In this document: piece after piece, positions 1-8,335 of the stretch
How the letters are laid out: the number at the start of each line of letters is the position of its first letter
Numbering within the stretch: the stretch's first letter is position 1
NCBI RefSeq assembly: GCF_000145235.1
Contig: NC_014391.1
Span: 1,240,001 to 1,304,000, forward strand
Origin: Micromonospora aurantiaca ATCC 27029
GTDB taxonomy: Bacteria; Actinomycetota; Actinomycetes; Mycobacteriales; Micromonosporaceae
Direction: 5' to 3'
Length of the DNA stretch: 64,000 nucleotides
The notes under the pieces: model-generated
What the model was told of the DNA's origin: nothing
Seen by the model: the letters and a program-made list of their open reading frames with translations, nothing else
The model's database searches: none
Program-made: the position numbers and the translations under genes

Positions 1-327
1 CGGGTCCAGCCAGTGCCAGACCATCGCGCAGGCGAGCACGTCCACCCCACCGGCGGGCGGCGACCACCGCTCGAACGTCGTTGCCTCGATGCGCGCTTCC
101 GGGAACCGCTCGGCCAGCCGGGCCGCCATTCGCGCGTCGGGCTCCACGCAGGTCAGGGGCGCACCGAGGCGGGCCAGCACCTCGGTGCCCTTCCCGGTGC
201 CCGCGCCGACCTCGGCCACCGACGCCGGTGCGCCGCCGTGGTAGGCGAGTATCGACCCGGCGATCTCCGGCGGATATCCCGGCCGGGCGCGCTCGTAAAG
301 GTCGGCGACCGTGCCGAAGACATTCAT
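1..327 (-). CDS. SAM-dependent class I methyltransferase, N-terminal part (cut by window edge)
   Basis: This is the first 109 residues of a class I methyltransferase; the rest lies left of base 1. The start ATG at 327-325 reads MNVFGTVADLYERARPGYP, a typical opening for the Methyltransf_11/25 group. It is followed by the SAM-binding motif I AEVGAGTGKGTEVLARLG (about residues 38-55) and the acidic post-motif VEPD. A GTG codon lies just upstream (330-328), but the ATG fits the family start better. The visible part ends at the WHWLDP motif common in these enzymes. Substrate cannot be told. It is divergent from the large secreted protein that begins at 405. Confidence 0.85.
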   Translation of the reverse strand, partial: MNVFGTVADLYERARPGYPPEIAGSILAYHGGAPASVAEVGAGTGKGTEVLARLGAPLTCVEPDARMAARLAERFPEARIEATTFERWSPPAGGVDVLACAMVWHWLDP

Positions 328-404
328 CACCAGCAGGATACGGCTCCGACCGGTCCCCGACAGACCGCGCGGAAACCGGCCCACCCGCTTCTACAGTCCG
401 CACC

Positions 405-3400
405 ATGAGGTGGACCCTGCGGCTGGCGGCGGCGCTCGGCGTACTCGCGACCGCTCTGGCGACCGGGTCGGCGAGCGGCGCCGCGGCGCCCGCCGACGGC
501 GGCCTCGGCCTGGCCCTGCGGCCCGGCCAGGCCGACTACCAGGCCGGGGACCAGGTCCGCCTCGACCTCACCGTCACGAACACGACCGGGTCGGCGTGCG
601 CGCTCGCCACCGGGCCCGTCGGCACCGTGCAGGTCACGGGGGTACGCCGGGACGGGCGCGACGTCGAGCCGACGCTGGCCCGCAGCTTCTTCGAGGACGG
701 GATCGGCGCCGCCGCCACCGCCGGGCTCACCACAGTGGAGCCGGGAGCGACCGCCGTCGTGGCGTCGACCGGGGTACGGCTGCGCGACGGCGAGGTCGTG
801 CTCCGCTCGGTGGCCGCCACCCCGGACGGCGGTGGGCTGGACACGCTCTGGCCGGTCGGCGCACCCGGCCGGTACGAGGTGACCGCCGGCTACGTGACGC
901 TGCCGGTGACCGGCGCGACGAACCCGTGTGCGGGCGCGACAGCGCTGCGGACCGCCACGTTCACCGTGTCCGACGACGGCGGGACCGGCCGGCGCTGGCT
1001 CTGGCTCGTCGGCGGGGGAGCACTCGCGCTGCTCGTCGTCGCGCTGGTCGTGCTGCTGCTGGTATGCCGACGACGCCGGCCGACAGCCGCCGCCGTGGCC
1101 CTGGTGCTGCTGGTGGCCGTCGGCGCGTACGTCGGCGGTGGTGCCCGGCCGGCGCGGGCCGACTACGGCGTCGACCCGACCGCCGGGGTGCCGGTCAGCG
1201 GCGTCGACTTCCAGGCGGCTGTCGACGGCTGCCTGGCCGGGTTCGCGTTACCCGGCGGCGACCCGTCCGGCCTGCTGCCCCGGCTGCGCGACAAGAAGAG
1301 TCCCCGCGTGCGGATCATCCCGACCACAGGTGGATCGGGCGCGTTCGAGACGCCGGACAGCGCCGACGGCAAGGGCTCCTCGACCGTCACGTGGAACCCG
1401 ACCTCCACCGACCCGTACGGCGACGGGGTGGCCCGCGACCCGTGCGCCGCGCTCTACCACGAGCTGAACCACGCCGACGACATCTCCCGGAACGCGGTGC
1501 CGCAGGGCGAGTGCGGCGGCACCGGCATCCGTACCGCCGAGGTGAAGGCGACGCTCGCGGAGAACCGCTACCGGGCGGCGAAAGGGCTGCCGCCGCGCAC
1601 CGAGTACGACGGGAAGCCGCTGCCGAAGAACCTCGACGAGTGCAAGAAACCGGCCAAGAAGACACCGCCGCCGAAAGGCCCGGTGAAGCTCTGCGAGGAC
1701 GGCGCTGATTGCGGCGGCAGCAACGGCGACCCGCACCTGGTCACGTTCGACCGGGTCGCCTACGACTTCCAGGCCGTCGGCGAGTTCACGCTGGTCGCGT
1801 CCACCGGCGGCGACCCGCTGGAGGTGCAGGTCCGGCAGGCCCCGATGGCCGGCACGCGTACCGCCTCGGTCAACTCGGCTGTCGCGTTCCGGATCGGCGC
1901 GCACCGCATAGCGCTCACCCTCACCGACGGCGGCACCCGGGTGCACGTCGACGGCGCGTCACCGGCCGCGCTGCCGGACCGCACCGACCTGGTCGGCGGC
2001 GGCATCCTCACCCGCCGTCCGTCGGACACCGGCCCCACCGACGGGTACGACGTGACGTGGCCGGACGGGTCCGCGGCGGCGGTGGACCAGATCGGCCGGT
2101 ACGGCTACCGCGTGCTGGTCCGGCTCGCCGAAACCAGGGCCGGGAAGGTACGCGGACTGCTCGGCGACTTCGACGGCGACCCGGACGACGACATCGCGCC
2201 CGCCTCCGGGGCGGCGCTGGCCCAGCCGGTGCCGTTCGGGAAGCTCTATCCCGCGTACGCGGACAGCTGGCGGATCACCCCGGAACGCTCGCTGCTGCAC
2301 TACGACGACGGGCAGGACACCGGCACCTTCACCGACCGCGCGTTCCCGGAACGGGAGGTCACCGTCGGCGACCTCGACCCGGCCCGGCGCGCGGCGGCCG
2401 AACAGGTCTGCCGCTGGGCCGGCGTGACCGCGCCCGCCCAGCTCGCCGAATGCGTCTTCGACGTCGCGGTCAGCGGCCGACCCGAGTTCGCCGTGGCCGG
2501 CGCCACCACCGAACGGGTCGCCCCGCCGGCCGCCACCCCGATCACCGCCGTACCCGTCGCCACCGCCACGCTCACCCCCGGCGGAGAGCCGCTGACGTTC
2601 GCCGCCCGCGCCGGGGACGCCGTCTTCGTCGACGCCACCGCGCCGGGAATCGGCGACCGCTGCTCGCCGTACGTGCTCACCGAGCCGGGCGGACGGGAGA
2701 TCGCCAGCGGATGCAACATCAAGGGCGCCGGGTACGTCGACCGCGTCGACCTCACCGCCACCGGCACGTACGCGCTGCGGGTCGTCGCCGCACCCGGCGA
2801 CACCGGCCGCGCCGCCGTGCGGGTGTACTCGGCCCGGGACAGCGACGGCACGGTGCAGCCGAACGGCCCGGCGGTCACCGCCACCGTCGCGCAACCCGGC
2901 GCGTGGGCGCGTTACCGGTTCACCGGGCGCGCGGGGGAGCGCGTCTACGTGGAGGTGCCGACGAGCACGCTCACCGACCAGTGCTCGCCGTTGGAGCTGC
3001 GGGACGCCGAGGGACGGCTGCTGAGCAGCGGTTGCGTGATCAACGGCGCCGGCGAGATCGACGGCACGCTGCTGCCCGCCGACGGGACGTACACCGTGGT
3101 GGTCGACCCGACCGAACGCGGCACCGGCACGACCACGCTGCGGCTGATCGCCAGCCGGGACCGGGAGGCGACGATCTCGGTCGGCGGACCGCCTGTCGTC
3201 GCCGTCGTGGACCGGCCCGGCGCGATCACCGGCTACCGGTTCACCGTCACGGCCAGCGCGTCCGTGACGGTGAGCGCGACCGCCTCCGACCTGCCGGACC
3301 AGTGCGGCGTGCTGGCCCTGCACGCGCCCGACGGCAGCACCGTCGGCACGGGCTGCGTGATCAACGGGGCCGGCGAAATCGGGCCAACCGTGTTGCCGGC

Positions 3401-3473
3401 CTCCGGGGCGTACACCCTGGTGGTGGACCCGTCCGGGGCCGCGACAGGGCAGGTCACGCTGGCGCTGCGGTGA
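405..3473 (+). CDS. Secreted vWD-domain protein with HELNH zinc-protease motif and three C-terminal repeats
   Basis: The protein is 1022 residues. ATG at 405 opens a clear signal peptide (MRWTLRLAAALGVLATALA). In order it has an extracellular beta-rich N-domain (about 30-190), a hydrophobic segment (about 198-222) ending in CRRRR, and a second hydrophobic stretch (about 228-250) ending ARPARA that resembles another signal peptide. Then comes a zinc-protease-like region with HELNH at 352-356 followed by ENRYR, resembling the M91 (NleD-like) effector family. A von Willebrand D domain starts at GDPHLVTFD (about 441). Three repeats of roughly 95 residues follow, with paired Cys in DQCSPLEL- and SSGCVINGAG-type motifs, like PPC beta-sandwiches. 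A secreted or surface role is inferred; the substrate is unknown. The double hydrophobic segment suggests a fusion of two secreted proteins. Confidence 0.8.
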   Translation: MRWTLRLAAALGVLATALATGSASGAAAPADGGLGLALRPGQADYQAGDQVRLDLTVTNTTGSACALATGPVGTVQVTGVRRDGRDVEPTLARSFFEDGIGAAATAGLTTVEPGATAVVASTGVRLRDGEVVLRSVAATPDGGGLDTLWPVGAPGRYEVTAGYVTLPVTGATNPCAGATALRTATFTVSDDGGTGRRWLWLVGGGALALLVVALVVLLLVCRRRRPTAAAVALVLLVAVGAYVGGGARPARADYGVDPTAGVPVSGVDFQAAVDGCLAGFALPGGDPSGLLPRLRDKKSPRVRIIPTTGGSGAFETPDSADGKGSSTVTWNPTSTDPYGDGVARDPCAALYHELNHADDISRNAVPQGECGGTGIRTAEVKATLAENRYRAAKGLPPRTEYDGKPLPKNLDECKKPAKKTPPPKGPVKLCEDGADCGGSNGDPHLVTFDRVAYDFQAVGEFTLVASTGGDPLEVQVRQAPMAGTRTASVNSAVAFRIGAHRIALTLTDGGTRVHVDGASPAALPDRTDLVGGGILTRRPSDTGPTDGYDVTWPDGSAAAVDQIGRYGYRVLVRLAETRAGKVRGLLGDFDGDPDDDIAPASGAALAQPVPFGKLYPAYADSWRITPERSLLHYDDGQDTGTFTDRAFPEREVTVGDLDPARRAAAEQVCRWAGVTAPAQLAECVFDVAVSGRPEFAVAGATTERVAPPAATPITAVPVATATLTPGGEPLTFAARAGDAVFVDATAPGIGDRCSPYVLTEPGGREIASGCNIKGAGYVDRVDLTATGTYALRVVAAPGDTGRAAVRVYSARDSDGTVQPNGPAVTATVAQPGAWARYRFTGRAGERVYVEVPTSTLTDQCSPLELRDAEGRLLSSGCVINGAGEIDGTLLPADGTYTVVVDPTERGTGTTTLRLIASRDREATISVGGPPVVAVVDRPGAITGYRFTVTASASVTVSATASDLPDQCGVLALHAPDGSTVGTGCVINGAGEIGPTVLPASGAYTLVVDPSGAATGQVTLALR

Positions 3474-3536
3474 GGCCGACCCTGCGTTTCCGGGGTGGTG
3501 TGCGGGCGTGCTAACGTCTCGTCCCGTTGTCAGCGA

Positions 3537-3612
3537 GCGCCGCTAGCTCAACTGGCAGAGCAGCGGACTCTTAATCCGCGGGTTCGGGGTTCGAGTCCCT
3601 GGCGGCGCACCA
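3537..3612 (+). tRNA. tRNA-Lys (anticodon CTT)
   Basis: The cloverleaf can be folded by eye. The acceptor arm is GCGCCGC (3537-3543) with GCGGCGC (3602-3608), and the anticodon stem GCGGA/TCCGC encloses loop CTCTTAA with anticodon CTT at 3570-3572. The T loop is TTCGAGT. The CCA end is encoded (3610-3612). Remnants of an integrated element lie directly downstream, so the gene may have served as an attachment site. Confidence 0.97.
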
Positions 3613-3618
3613 ACGATC

Positions 3619-3660
3619 AAGGCCCTGACCAGGTGGTTCACACCGGGTCGGGGCCTTTTT
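3619..3660 (+). terminator. Rho-independent terminator of tRNA-Lys
   Basis: AAGGCCCTGACC (3619-3630) pairs with GGTCGGGGCCTT (3646-3657) with one G-T pair, followed by a T run. It sits just after the tRNA. Confidence 0.85.
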
Positions 3661-3932
3661 CGTGTACGTGGTTGCCGGGCGGTTGCTCGGCGACTGCTCG
3701 GGAGCCGGTGGACCGGGCCAGCGTGGCCGAGACGATGCGGCTACGTCGAGCCGTCGGCGGTCGGCGGGAGCGTGGCTGCAGGACCCTGTAGGCCAGTTAT
3801 GTCGGTTCTGTTTGCTCTTGGGCACAAGGAAGATGCGATCGTTTAGTGGGAACGGACCATCGCCCGGCGAATCTGTATTCGGTCGTCCACGTCGGTCTCC
3901 CTCTCTTCTTTCACGACGAGAGGGAGGGCAAT
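3661..3932. other. Intergenic stretch with no recognised feature
   Basis: Between the tRNA-Lys terminator and the small membrane protein gene I see no convincing gene, and no second copy of the tRNA 3' end. Open frames here lack a ribosome-binding site and recognisable motifs. It is probably decayed integrated-element DNA. Confidence 0.4.
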
Positions 3933-4115
3933 ATGATCTTGGGGGACCTGCCGGGTGGCTCCCTGCTAGCTATCGCCTTGGGTGTCTTCCTGGCGCTGGC
4001 CGCCTTGGCAGCCGCGGTGGCTGTGCTGCACCCGCAGCGGCAGCGACGCAACGATGCCTTCCGAGTACTTGCGTTGCTGGTCAGCCTGTTCCGACGTGCG
4101 GGTGGTGCACCGTGA
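3933..4115 (+). CDS. Small membrane protein (60 aa)
   Basis: ATG at 3933 is preceded by a good ribosome-binding site (GAGGGAGGG, 3920-3928). The product is 60 residues, with one long hydrophobic helix of about 25 residues (LLAIALGVFLALAALAAAVA) and a basic tail containing HPQRQRR. I do not recognise a family. It sits between tRNA-Lys and a broken serine recombinase gene, so it is likely cargo or a maintenance gene of the same integrated element. The strong RBS and membrane helix argue for a real gene, but the surrounding decay means it may be a remnant. Confidence 0.5.
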   Translation: MILGDLPGGSLLAIALGVFLALAALAAAVAVLHPQRQRRNDAFRVLALLVSLFRRAGGAP

Positions 4116-4147
4116 CGTCAACGCGGGGGAGCGCGTACCGTGGTCCG

Positions 4148-4828
4148 ATGCGCCGAACGGTGCCGGTTCTTGCTTACGTACGCTCTTTGCCGGAGGAGTC
4201 CGCTGCGGTCTTGAGCGCGCAGGCGGCAGCGATCCGCCGGGCAGTCGTCGCCCGCCAGCTTCCCGTGCCGTACGAACTCGTGTGGACGATCCGCGATGAG
4301 GCGGCCGAACGCCCCGTGTGACTACCGGAAGCCTTGAGACGATTGGAGATGGGCGCCGCTCAAGCACTGTTCGTCACGCGGTGGGACCGGCTCGGCCCAA
4401 CCAACTTCATCGCAGGAGGGCTCAGACGTCACGCCATCGAGTTCGGCTGGGCGCTGGAAATCCTTGATGACATGCTCGACGATCAGGCCGATAACGTGGG
4501 CAGCAGTGGCCTGCGCTCTGCACGAACCATAGAAGGCCTCGCCGAGGCCCGTTCCATCGGCATACGGCTCGGACGCCCCAGGCGCTGTAAGGACGACGTG
4601 CTTCGGGCAGTGGTCGAGAAGTCCCTGCTGGGCGTCCGCCAAGTCGATATCGCAGAGCAATTGAATGAGAAAGGGGCGCCAACCCCGGGTGGCGGTGAAC
4701 GCTGGTATCCCTCGCACGTCTCACGTCTGCTGCGCACGCAGGATGCTCGGCAGTATCGGCGGTTTCTCCTAGATTGTTTGAATGATCAAAGCTGTGCATC
4801 TATCGAGAGATCCGCGGAAGAGGCTTAA
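4148..4828 (+). pseudogene. Serine recombinase (resolvase/invertase type), interrupted by an in-frame TGA
   Basis: One reading frame runs from ATG 4148 to TAA 4828, broken only by TGA at 4319-4321. Before the stop it reads VPVLAYVRSLPEES, then an AQAAAIRRAV stretch, like the start of the resolvase catalytic domain. After it come LEMGAAQALFVTRWDRLGP and EFGWALEILDD, the rest of that domain. The C-terminus, with IGIRLGRP, a helix-turn-helix (VRQVDIAEQLNEKGAPTP) and RWYPSHVSRLLRT, matches the DNA-binding part. Intact it would be about 226 aa, a resolvase-sized protein. Active-site positions also look lost: the usual R-x-S reads RSL, and DRLxR reads DRLGP. TACCGT at 4136-4141 lies exactly seven bases before the start, so the gene was probably leaderless. 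It is a relic of element integration at tRNA-Lys. Confidence 0.8.
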
Positions 4829-5116
4829 AGGCGTGGCGTCGGTGGGGACGCGGCGGGGTCCGGGCCAGCGAGGTCCCCGGCTGGCCGTGGTCATCGGTCC
4901 TTTGGCGTCGGAGACGGCCCGGTTTTGCCTGAAGGCGGAATGCCGGTTCTGCGGCTTCCATCATCAGCTTTTCAGATGAATCCATGAACAGTGATCATGG
5001 AAAACGTCTCACAAACCCCGTTTTGAGGGTGTGGAAGCTCCATCGTGGAGCCACCGGCTTCGATCGGGATGGCCGGCCGTTGATGGGTAGGGGATCATCG
5101 GTGGGCGGCCGAGGGT
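4829..5116. other. Intergenic stretch with no recognised feature
   Basis: This lies between the recombinase relic and the replication-relaxation pseudogene. I find no coding signal, tRNA or clear repeat. It is probably decayed mobile-element sequence. Confidence 0.4.
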
Positions 5117-5931
5117 GTGCAGGTGACGCCTCGGCGGTGGCCAATCCTGTCGCTCCTGGCGTTGCACGGTGTGGCTACGACGGATGACGTCGCGGTGGTG
5201 CTGGGGGTGCCTCGGTTAACCGCGCACCGGAACCTGACGTGGCCGCACGCTGCGGGGCTGGTGGGCCGGGAGCGGTCGGCGGAGGACCGGGCGCACGCGT
5301 GGGGTACCGGATCACCAAGCAGGGCACCGAGCTGCTCGCCCGCGACCTCGCAGTCTCCGGGCGGTTGGTGCCGCTGCACTTGGGTCAGCGACAGTGGGGT
5401 GCTGTGCATTACCTATTGTTCCTGGCGTTGCTGGCGGTGTCTCGGCAGGATCCAGGCCGGTGCGGGTTGTTCCAGTGGTCGGCGACGTTGGACACGTCGG
5501 TGTGGTTGCGGGAGCGGGATATGGCGCATCTACGTGCTGACGGGTATGGAGTGTGGCTCGAAGACGGCCGGTGCGTGCGGTACTTGGCGCACGTCGATCC
5601 AGGTCCGGTCGGTGATGCCATCGCCGAGCGCGAGCAGTCCACCGCAGGCCTCGGCGGGGTCCTGGCCGGTTACCGGCGCACCGACCCCGTCGTGCCGGTC
5701 TGTGCGGTGCTGGTCATCGCCCGCGACGCGGCCCGGGAGGCCAACCTGCTGGCGGATCTGATGAGCCGGCCGTTGCGGGCGCCGGTGGCGGTCACGACGG
5801 TCGACCTTCTGCACCAGCACTGGCCCCACGAGCAGGTGTGGCGCACCCCGAGGATGGGCGACACGCGTCATCGGTTGATCGACCTACCTGAGGCGGCTGC
5901 CGATGGCGCTGATGGCGTCGGCTCTGTCTGA
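5117..5931 (+). pseudogene. Replication-relaxation family protein, frameshifted
   Basis: The first frame (from GTG 5117) encodes a winged-helix-like N-terminus: ILSLLALHGVATTDDVAVVLG, then LTAHRNLTWPHAAGLVGR. At about 5301-5304 the frame is lost within TGGGGTAC. One more G would restore AHAWGYRITKQGTELLARD and join the second frame, which is open to TGA 5931 and continues with the body of the protein. The restored product would be about 271 aa, in keeping with actinobacterial replication-relaxation (plasmid/AICE) proteins. A one-base deletion in a G run could be a true mutation or a sequence error. Next to the broken recombinase, it supports a decayed integrative element at tRNA-Lys. The family call rests on overall pattern. 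Confidence 0.65.
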
Positions 5932-5964
5932 ATATCCCTCGGTGGGCGGAGAAGCTAGAGCTGA

Positions 5965-5993
5965 TTCGGACCGACCGGAGCCTGGCCTACGCT
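5965..5993 (+). promoter_or_regulatory. Leaderless promoter of the uORF/ydcF-like unit
   Basis: The -10 box TACGCT (5988-5993) lies exactly seven bases before ATG 6000. TTCGGA at 5965-5970 is a weak -35 with a 17-base spacer. Confidence 0.55.
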
Positions 5994-5999
5994 GACGCC

Positions 6000-6056
6000 A
6001 TGAGGGAACGGGGCGTGGAGCAGACTCTGGTGACGGCCCTACCTGGCGGGCGCTGA
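6000..6056 (+). CDS. Upstream leader peptide (18 aa), coupled to the YdcF-family gene
   Basis: The short frame ATG 6000 to TGA 6054-6056 encodes MRERGVEQTLVTALPGGR. Its stop overlaps the next start as TGATG (ATG at 6056). The -10 box TACGCT is placed so that transcription should start at the A of this ATG. The YdcF-family gene would therefore be translated by coupling to this leader. I see no codon run typical of a known attenuator, so the regulatory signal is unknown. It could instead be merely the mRNA 5' end with an incidental frame. Confidence 0.45.
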   Translation: MRERGVEQTLVTALPGGR

Positions 6057-6730
6057 TGGACCAGCAGGCGGCGGTGCCGACTCACGTGCTCCCGGAGGAG
6101 GTCCGGGCTGACGTGGAGACGTTGTGGCGCTACCACGACATGCGTCACAAGTTGCGCCCGTGCGACGTGGGGATCGGGTTGGGCAGCCATGACCTCGGAG
6201 TGGCTGTCATCGCGACGCGCTTGTTTCACGAGGGCCTGTTCCCAAGGATCGTGTTCACCGGCGCGAACGCCCCGACCACTGTCGAACGTTTCCCGCGTGG
6301 AGAGGCGGTGCACTACCGCGAGTACGCCGTTGAGCAGGGTGTGCCCCCGGAAGCGGTCCTCGTGGAGCCGCGTGCCACGAACACCGCCGAGAACCTCGAA
6401 TTCTCCCGTGCGCTCCTGGCCGAACGCCAGATCCCGGTGCGGTCGGTGCTGATCATGTCGCGGCCCTACCAGCAGCGTCGGGCCTACGCCACCTGCAGGC
6501 TTATGTGGCCGGAGGTTGATGTGGTGTGCGCGTCGAATCCACTCGAACTGGACGACTACGTGAGTAGCATCGGCGACCCGCGGCGGGTGGTGGACATGCT
6601 GGTCGGCGACACACAGCGGATCGAGGTGTACGCCGAGCGCGGGTTCGCGATCCCGCAGGAGATGCCGGACGAGGTACGGGAGGCCTTCCAGCGCCTGGTG
6701 GCCGCTGGCTACACGAGCCGGCTGATCTGA
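6056..6730 (+). CDS. YdcF/SanA/ElyC-family protein (DUF218)
   Basis: The 224-residue protein has a Rossmann-like DUF218 fold pattern. GIGLGSHDLGVAVIATRL is followed by IVFTGANAP, then VEPRATNTAENLEFSRALL, the family's most conserved segment (usually TNTxEN), then VLIMSRPYQQRRAY. There is no transmembrane segment, unlike envelope members such as SanA, so this is the soluble actinobacterial form. Its exact biochemical role is not established. It follows an 18-aa leader frame with a one-base stop/start overlap. It converges on the XRE regulator gene, whose stop is only six bases away. Confidence 0.8.
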   Translation: MDQQAAVPTHVLPEEVRADVETLWRYHDMRHKLRPCDVGIGLGSHDLGVAVIATRLFHEGLFPRIVFTGANAPTTVERFPRGEAVHYREYAVEQGVPPEAVLVEPRATNTAENLEFSRALLAERQIPVRSVLIMSRPYQQRRAYATCRLMWPEVDVVCASNPLELDDYVSSIGDPRRVVDMLVGDTQRIEVYAERGFAIPQEMPDEVREAFQRLVAAGYTSRLI

Positions 6731-6736
6731 GCCCAG

Positions 6737-7963
6737 CTACCAGCGCGGCCCTCCCGACCGAACGCCCATCCGGTCGCTGAGTTCGACGGCCAGTCGAGGT
6801 GGCCGGGGGCGGGTGAGGATGTCCCGGACGAGATCGCGGGAGAGCGAGTGGTAGCGCACCTGGTCGGGGCCGATGACCTCGGCGTCCAGAAGCGCCGCGA
6901 GCGCGTCGTCGATGCGGTTCCACCGGGCAAGGGCTCGGGCGGTCTCGATGGCATGCCGAACCTGCCGCTCGACGGGCACGGTGCTGGTGTCGAGTGGGGC
7001 GCCGATGGCGATGGCGCGTTGCACGTCGCCGAGTTCCATTGCCACGGTCGTCTTGTGGATCGACACGTTGGTCGGGCCGAATGCGGTCCACACGTGGTTG
7101 CCATCGGCACCGAGTCGCCGTGCGGCGGCATCGGCTTCGGCGATGTGGGTGTCGGCGGAGGCGCGGTCGTCGTCCCGGGCGGCGGCCAGCGCGCAGACCA
7201 GGTGCAGGCTGCCGTAGACCGACAGCAGTTGCGGAGTCGGCTTGGCGAGCCGTGGTCCCAGGAACTGCGCCGCCGTGGCGGCGAGGCCCCGGGCTTGGGC
7301 ATATTCACCGATGGACGCCAGCGAGTGCGCGGCGGAGCGGCTGAGTGAGCCGATGACGACGTGATCGTGGCTGGCGTTCGCGGCGGCCAGCCCTCGGCTG
7401 GCGGCGGTCCACGCGAGGTCACCTTCGCCGAGCTTGGTGAGGAACAACGCGGCGAGTTGGTGGGCGTAGGCGGTCATCGCATGTGCGCGCCGGCCGTCGT
7501 CTCCGTCGTACGCCTCGGTGGCGGTGAGGCAGTCGTGGATGAGGTAGGGCAGCCGGCGGGCGAGGGTGCCATAACGGGAGTGCTGGTAGGCGGTCCAGAT
7601 CTCGGCGACATCGATCTCGATCTCGCGTAGGGTGAGGGCCTCGACATCGCCCGTGCGGGCCAGCGTTGGCGCGAGGTGACGATAGTCGTGGAGAGCGGCC
7701 CGCAGGGCGGGGATAGTTTCGCGTCCCGAGTCGTCCGACCACTCGAACAGGCTCGGTGCACCGATCAGGTCGCCGAGGGACACGTCGAGGGCCTTGGCGA
7801 TCGCGCGTATGACCGACAGCCGGTCCAGGTCGGCCCGGTTCGTTTCGACCTTGCGTAACCACTCCTGCGTCTTGCCGACCAGACCGGCCAGCACCTCCTG
7901 GGAGAGCCCTCGCCGACGCCGGTAGAAGGCGACGCGCTGGCCGATCGTCATGTCGTCCGTCAT
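6737..7963 (-). CDS. XRE-family transcriptional regulator with C-terminal TPR-like region
   Basis: An N-terminal helix-turn-helix (about residues 5-65) includes IGQRVAFYRRRRGLSQEVLA and the recognition helix TQEWLRKVETNR. About 340 residues of helical, TPR-like repeats follow (LREIEIDVAEIWTAYQHS, AASRGLAAANASHDH, SLSRSAAHSLASIGEYAQAR). ATG at 7963 is chosen. A GTG at 7972 would add three residues, and the purine run GAGGG lies between the two. This architecture is common in actinomycete accessory clusters, where an XRE-TPR protein may respond to a peptide or small molecule. It is divergent from the RiPP operon that begins near 8114 and is its most likely local regulator, which is inference. 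Confidence 0.85.
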   Translation of the reverse strand: MTDDMTIGQRVAFYRRRRGLSQEVLAGLVGKTQEWLRKVETNRADLDRLSVIRAIAKALDVSLGDLIGAPSLFEWSDDSGRETIPALRAALHDYRHLAPTLARTGDVEALTLREIEIDVAEIWTAYQHSRYGTLARRLPYLIHDCLTATEAYDGDDGRRAHAMTAYAHQLAALFLTKLGEGDLAWTAASRGLAAANASHDHVVIGSLSRSAAHSLASIGEYAQARGLAATAAQFLGPRLAKPTPQLLSVYGSLHLVCALAAARDDDRASADTHIAEADAAARRLGADGNHVWTAFGPTNVSIHKTTVAMELGDVQRAIAIGAPLDTSTVPVERQVRHAIETARALARWNRIDDALAALLDAEVIGPDQVRYHSLSRDLVRDILTRPRPPRLAVELSDRMGVRSGGPRW

Positions 7964-8113
7964 CCCTCGCACACCATCACCCTGCCCGCTGAAGGCTGCT
8001 GGACCCGGTACGGATTTTCCCGGTCCTCCGAAGGGGTCGCCCCTACGTTCAGTTCACCTCGGATCAACGGCACGTGTCGATGCCGGTGTCGGGATGACTG
8101 ACAGGAGCTGCAG

Positions 8114-8335
8114 ATGGAGGGATCGATGAGCGGCGCTCCACACCACGGTCTGGGCCGCTGGCTCGGCCCGTCCGGGAGCGAACTGTCTCGAGGCTTTCCC
8201 CGCCTGCGTACCGCCATGAGGGCTGCGTGGGTGGGTGATCGGCGGTCCGCTCCCAGCCGCCGTGGTGCGGCGGCGGGCTCGCCGATCCCCCGGCGAGCCC
8301 GCCGCTCATCGTCCCTGGTGGGGGTGGCGGCATGA
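8114..8335 (+). CDS. Possible small basic protein at head of the RiPP operon
   Basis: ATG 8114 has a ribosome-binding site (AGGAG, about 8102-8106), and the frame ends in ATGA overlapping the next gene. The 73-residue product (MEGSMSGAPHHGLGRWLG at the start) is rich in Arg and Ser and has no recognised domain. Its second half is made of a perfect 15-bp inverted repeat at 8270-8305, so it could be a leader transcript with a hairpin and not a protein. The coupling and RBS are the only evidence for coding. Confidence 0.35.
   Translation: MEGSMSGAPHHGLGRWLGPSGSELSRGFPRLRTAMRAAWVGDRRSAPSRRGAAAGSPIPRRARRSSSLVGVAA
8270..8305 (+). terminator. Strong hairpin (attenuator or terminator candidate) ahead of the RiPP genes
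   Basis: Perfect 15-bp arms (8270-8284 and 8291-8305, starting GCGGCGGGCTC) enclose a 6-base loop ATCCCC. No T run follows, so it may act as a pause or attenuator. Confidence 0.5.

Noticed and set aside
3613..6000. An attachment-site duplicate of the tRNA-Lys 3' end to mark an intact element.
   Set aside because: I could not find a second copy of the tRNA 3' sequence in the region by eye, so I call it only a decayed element.
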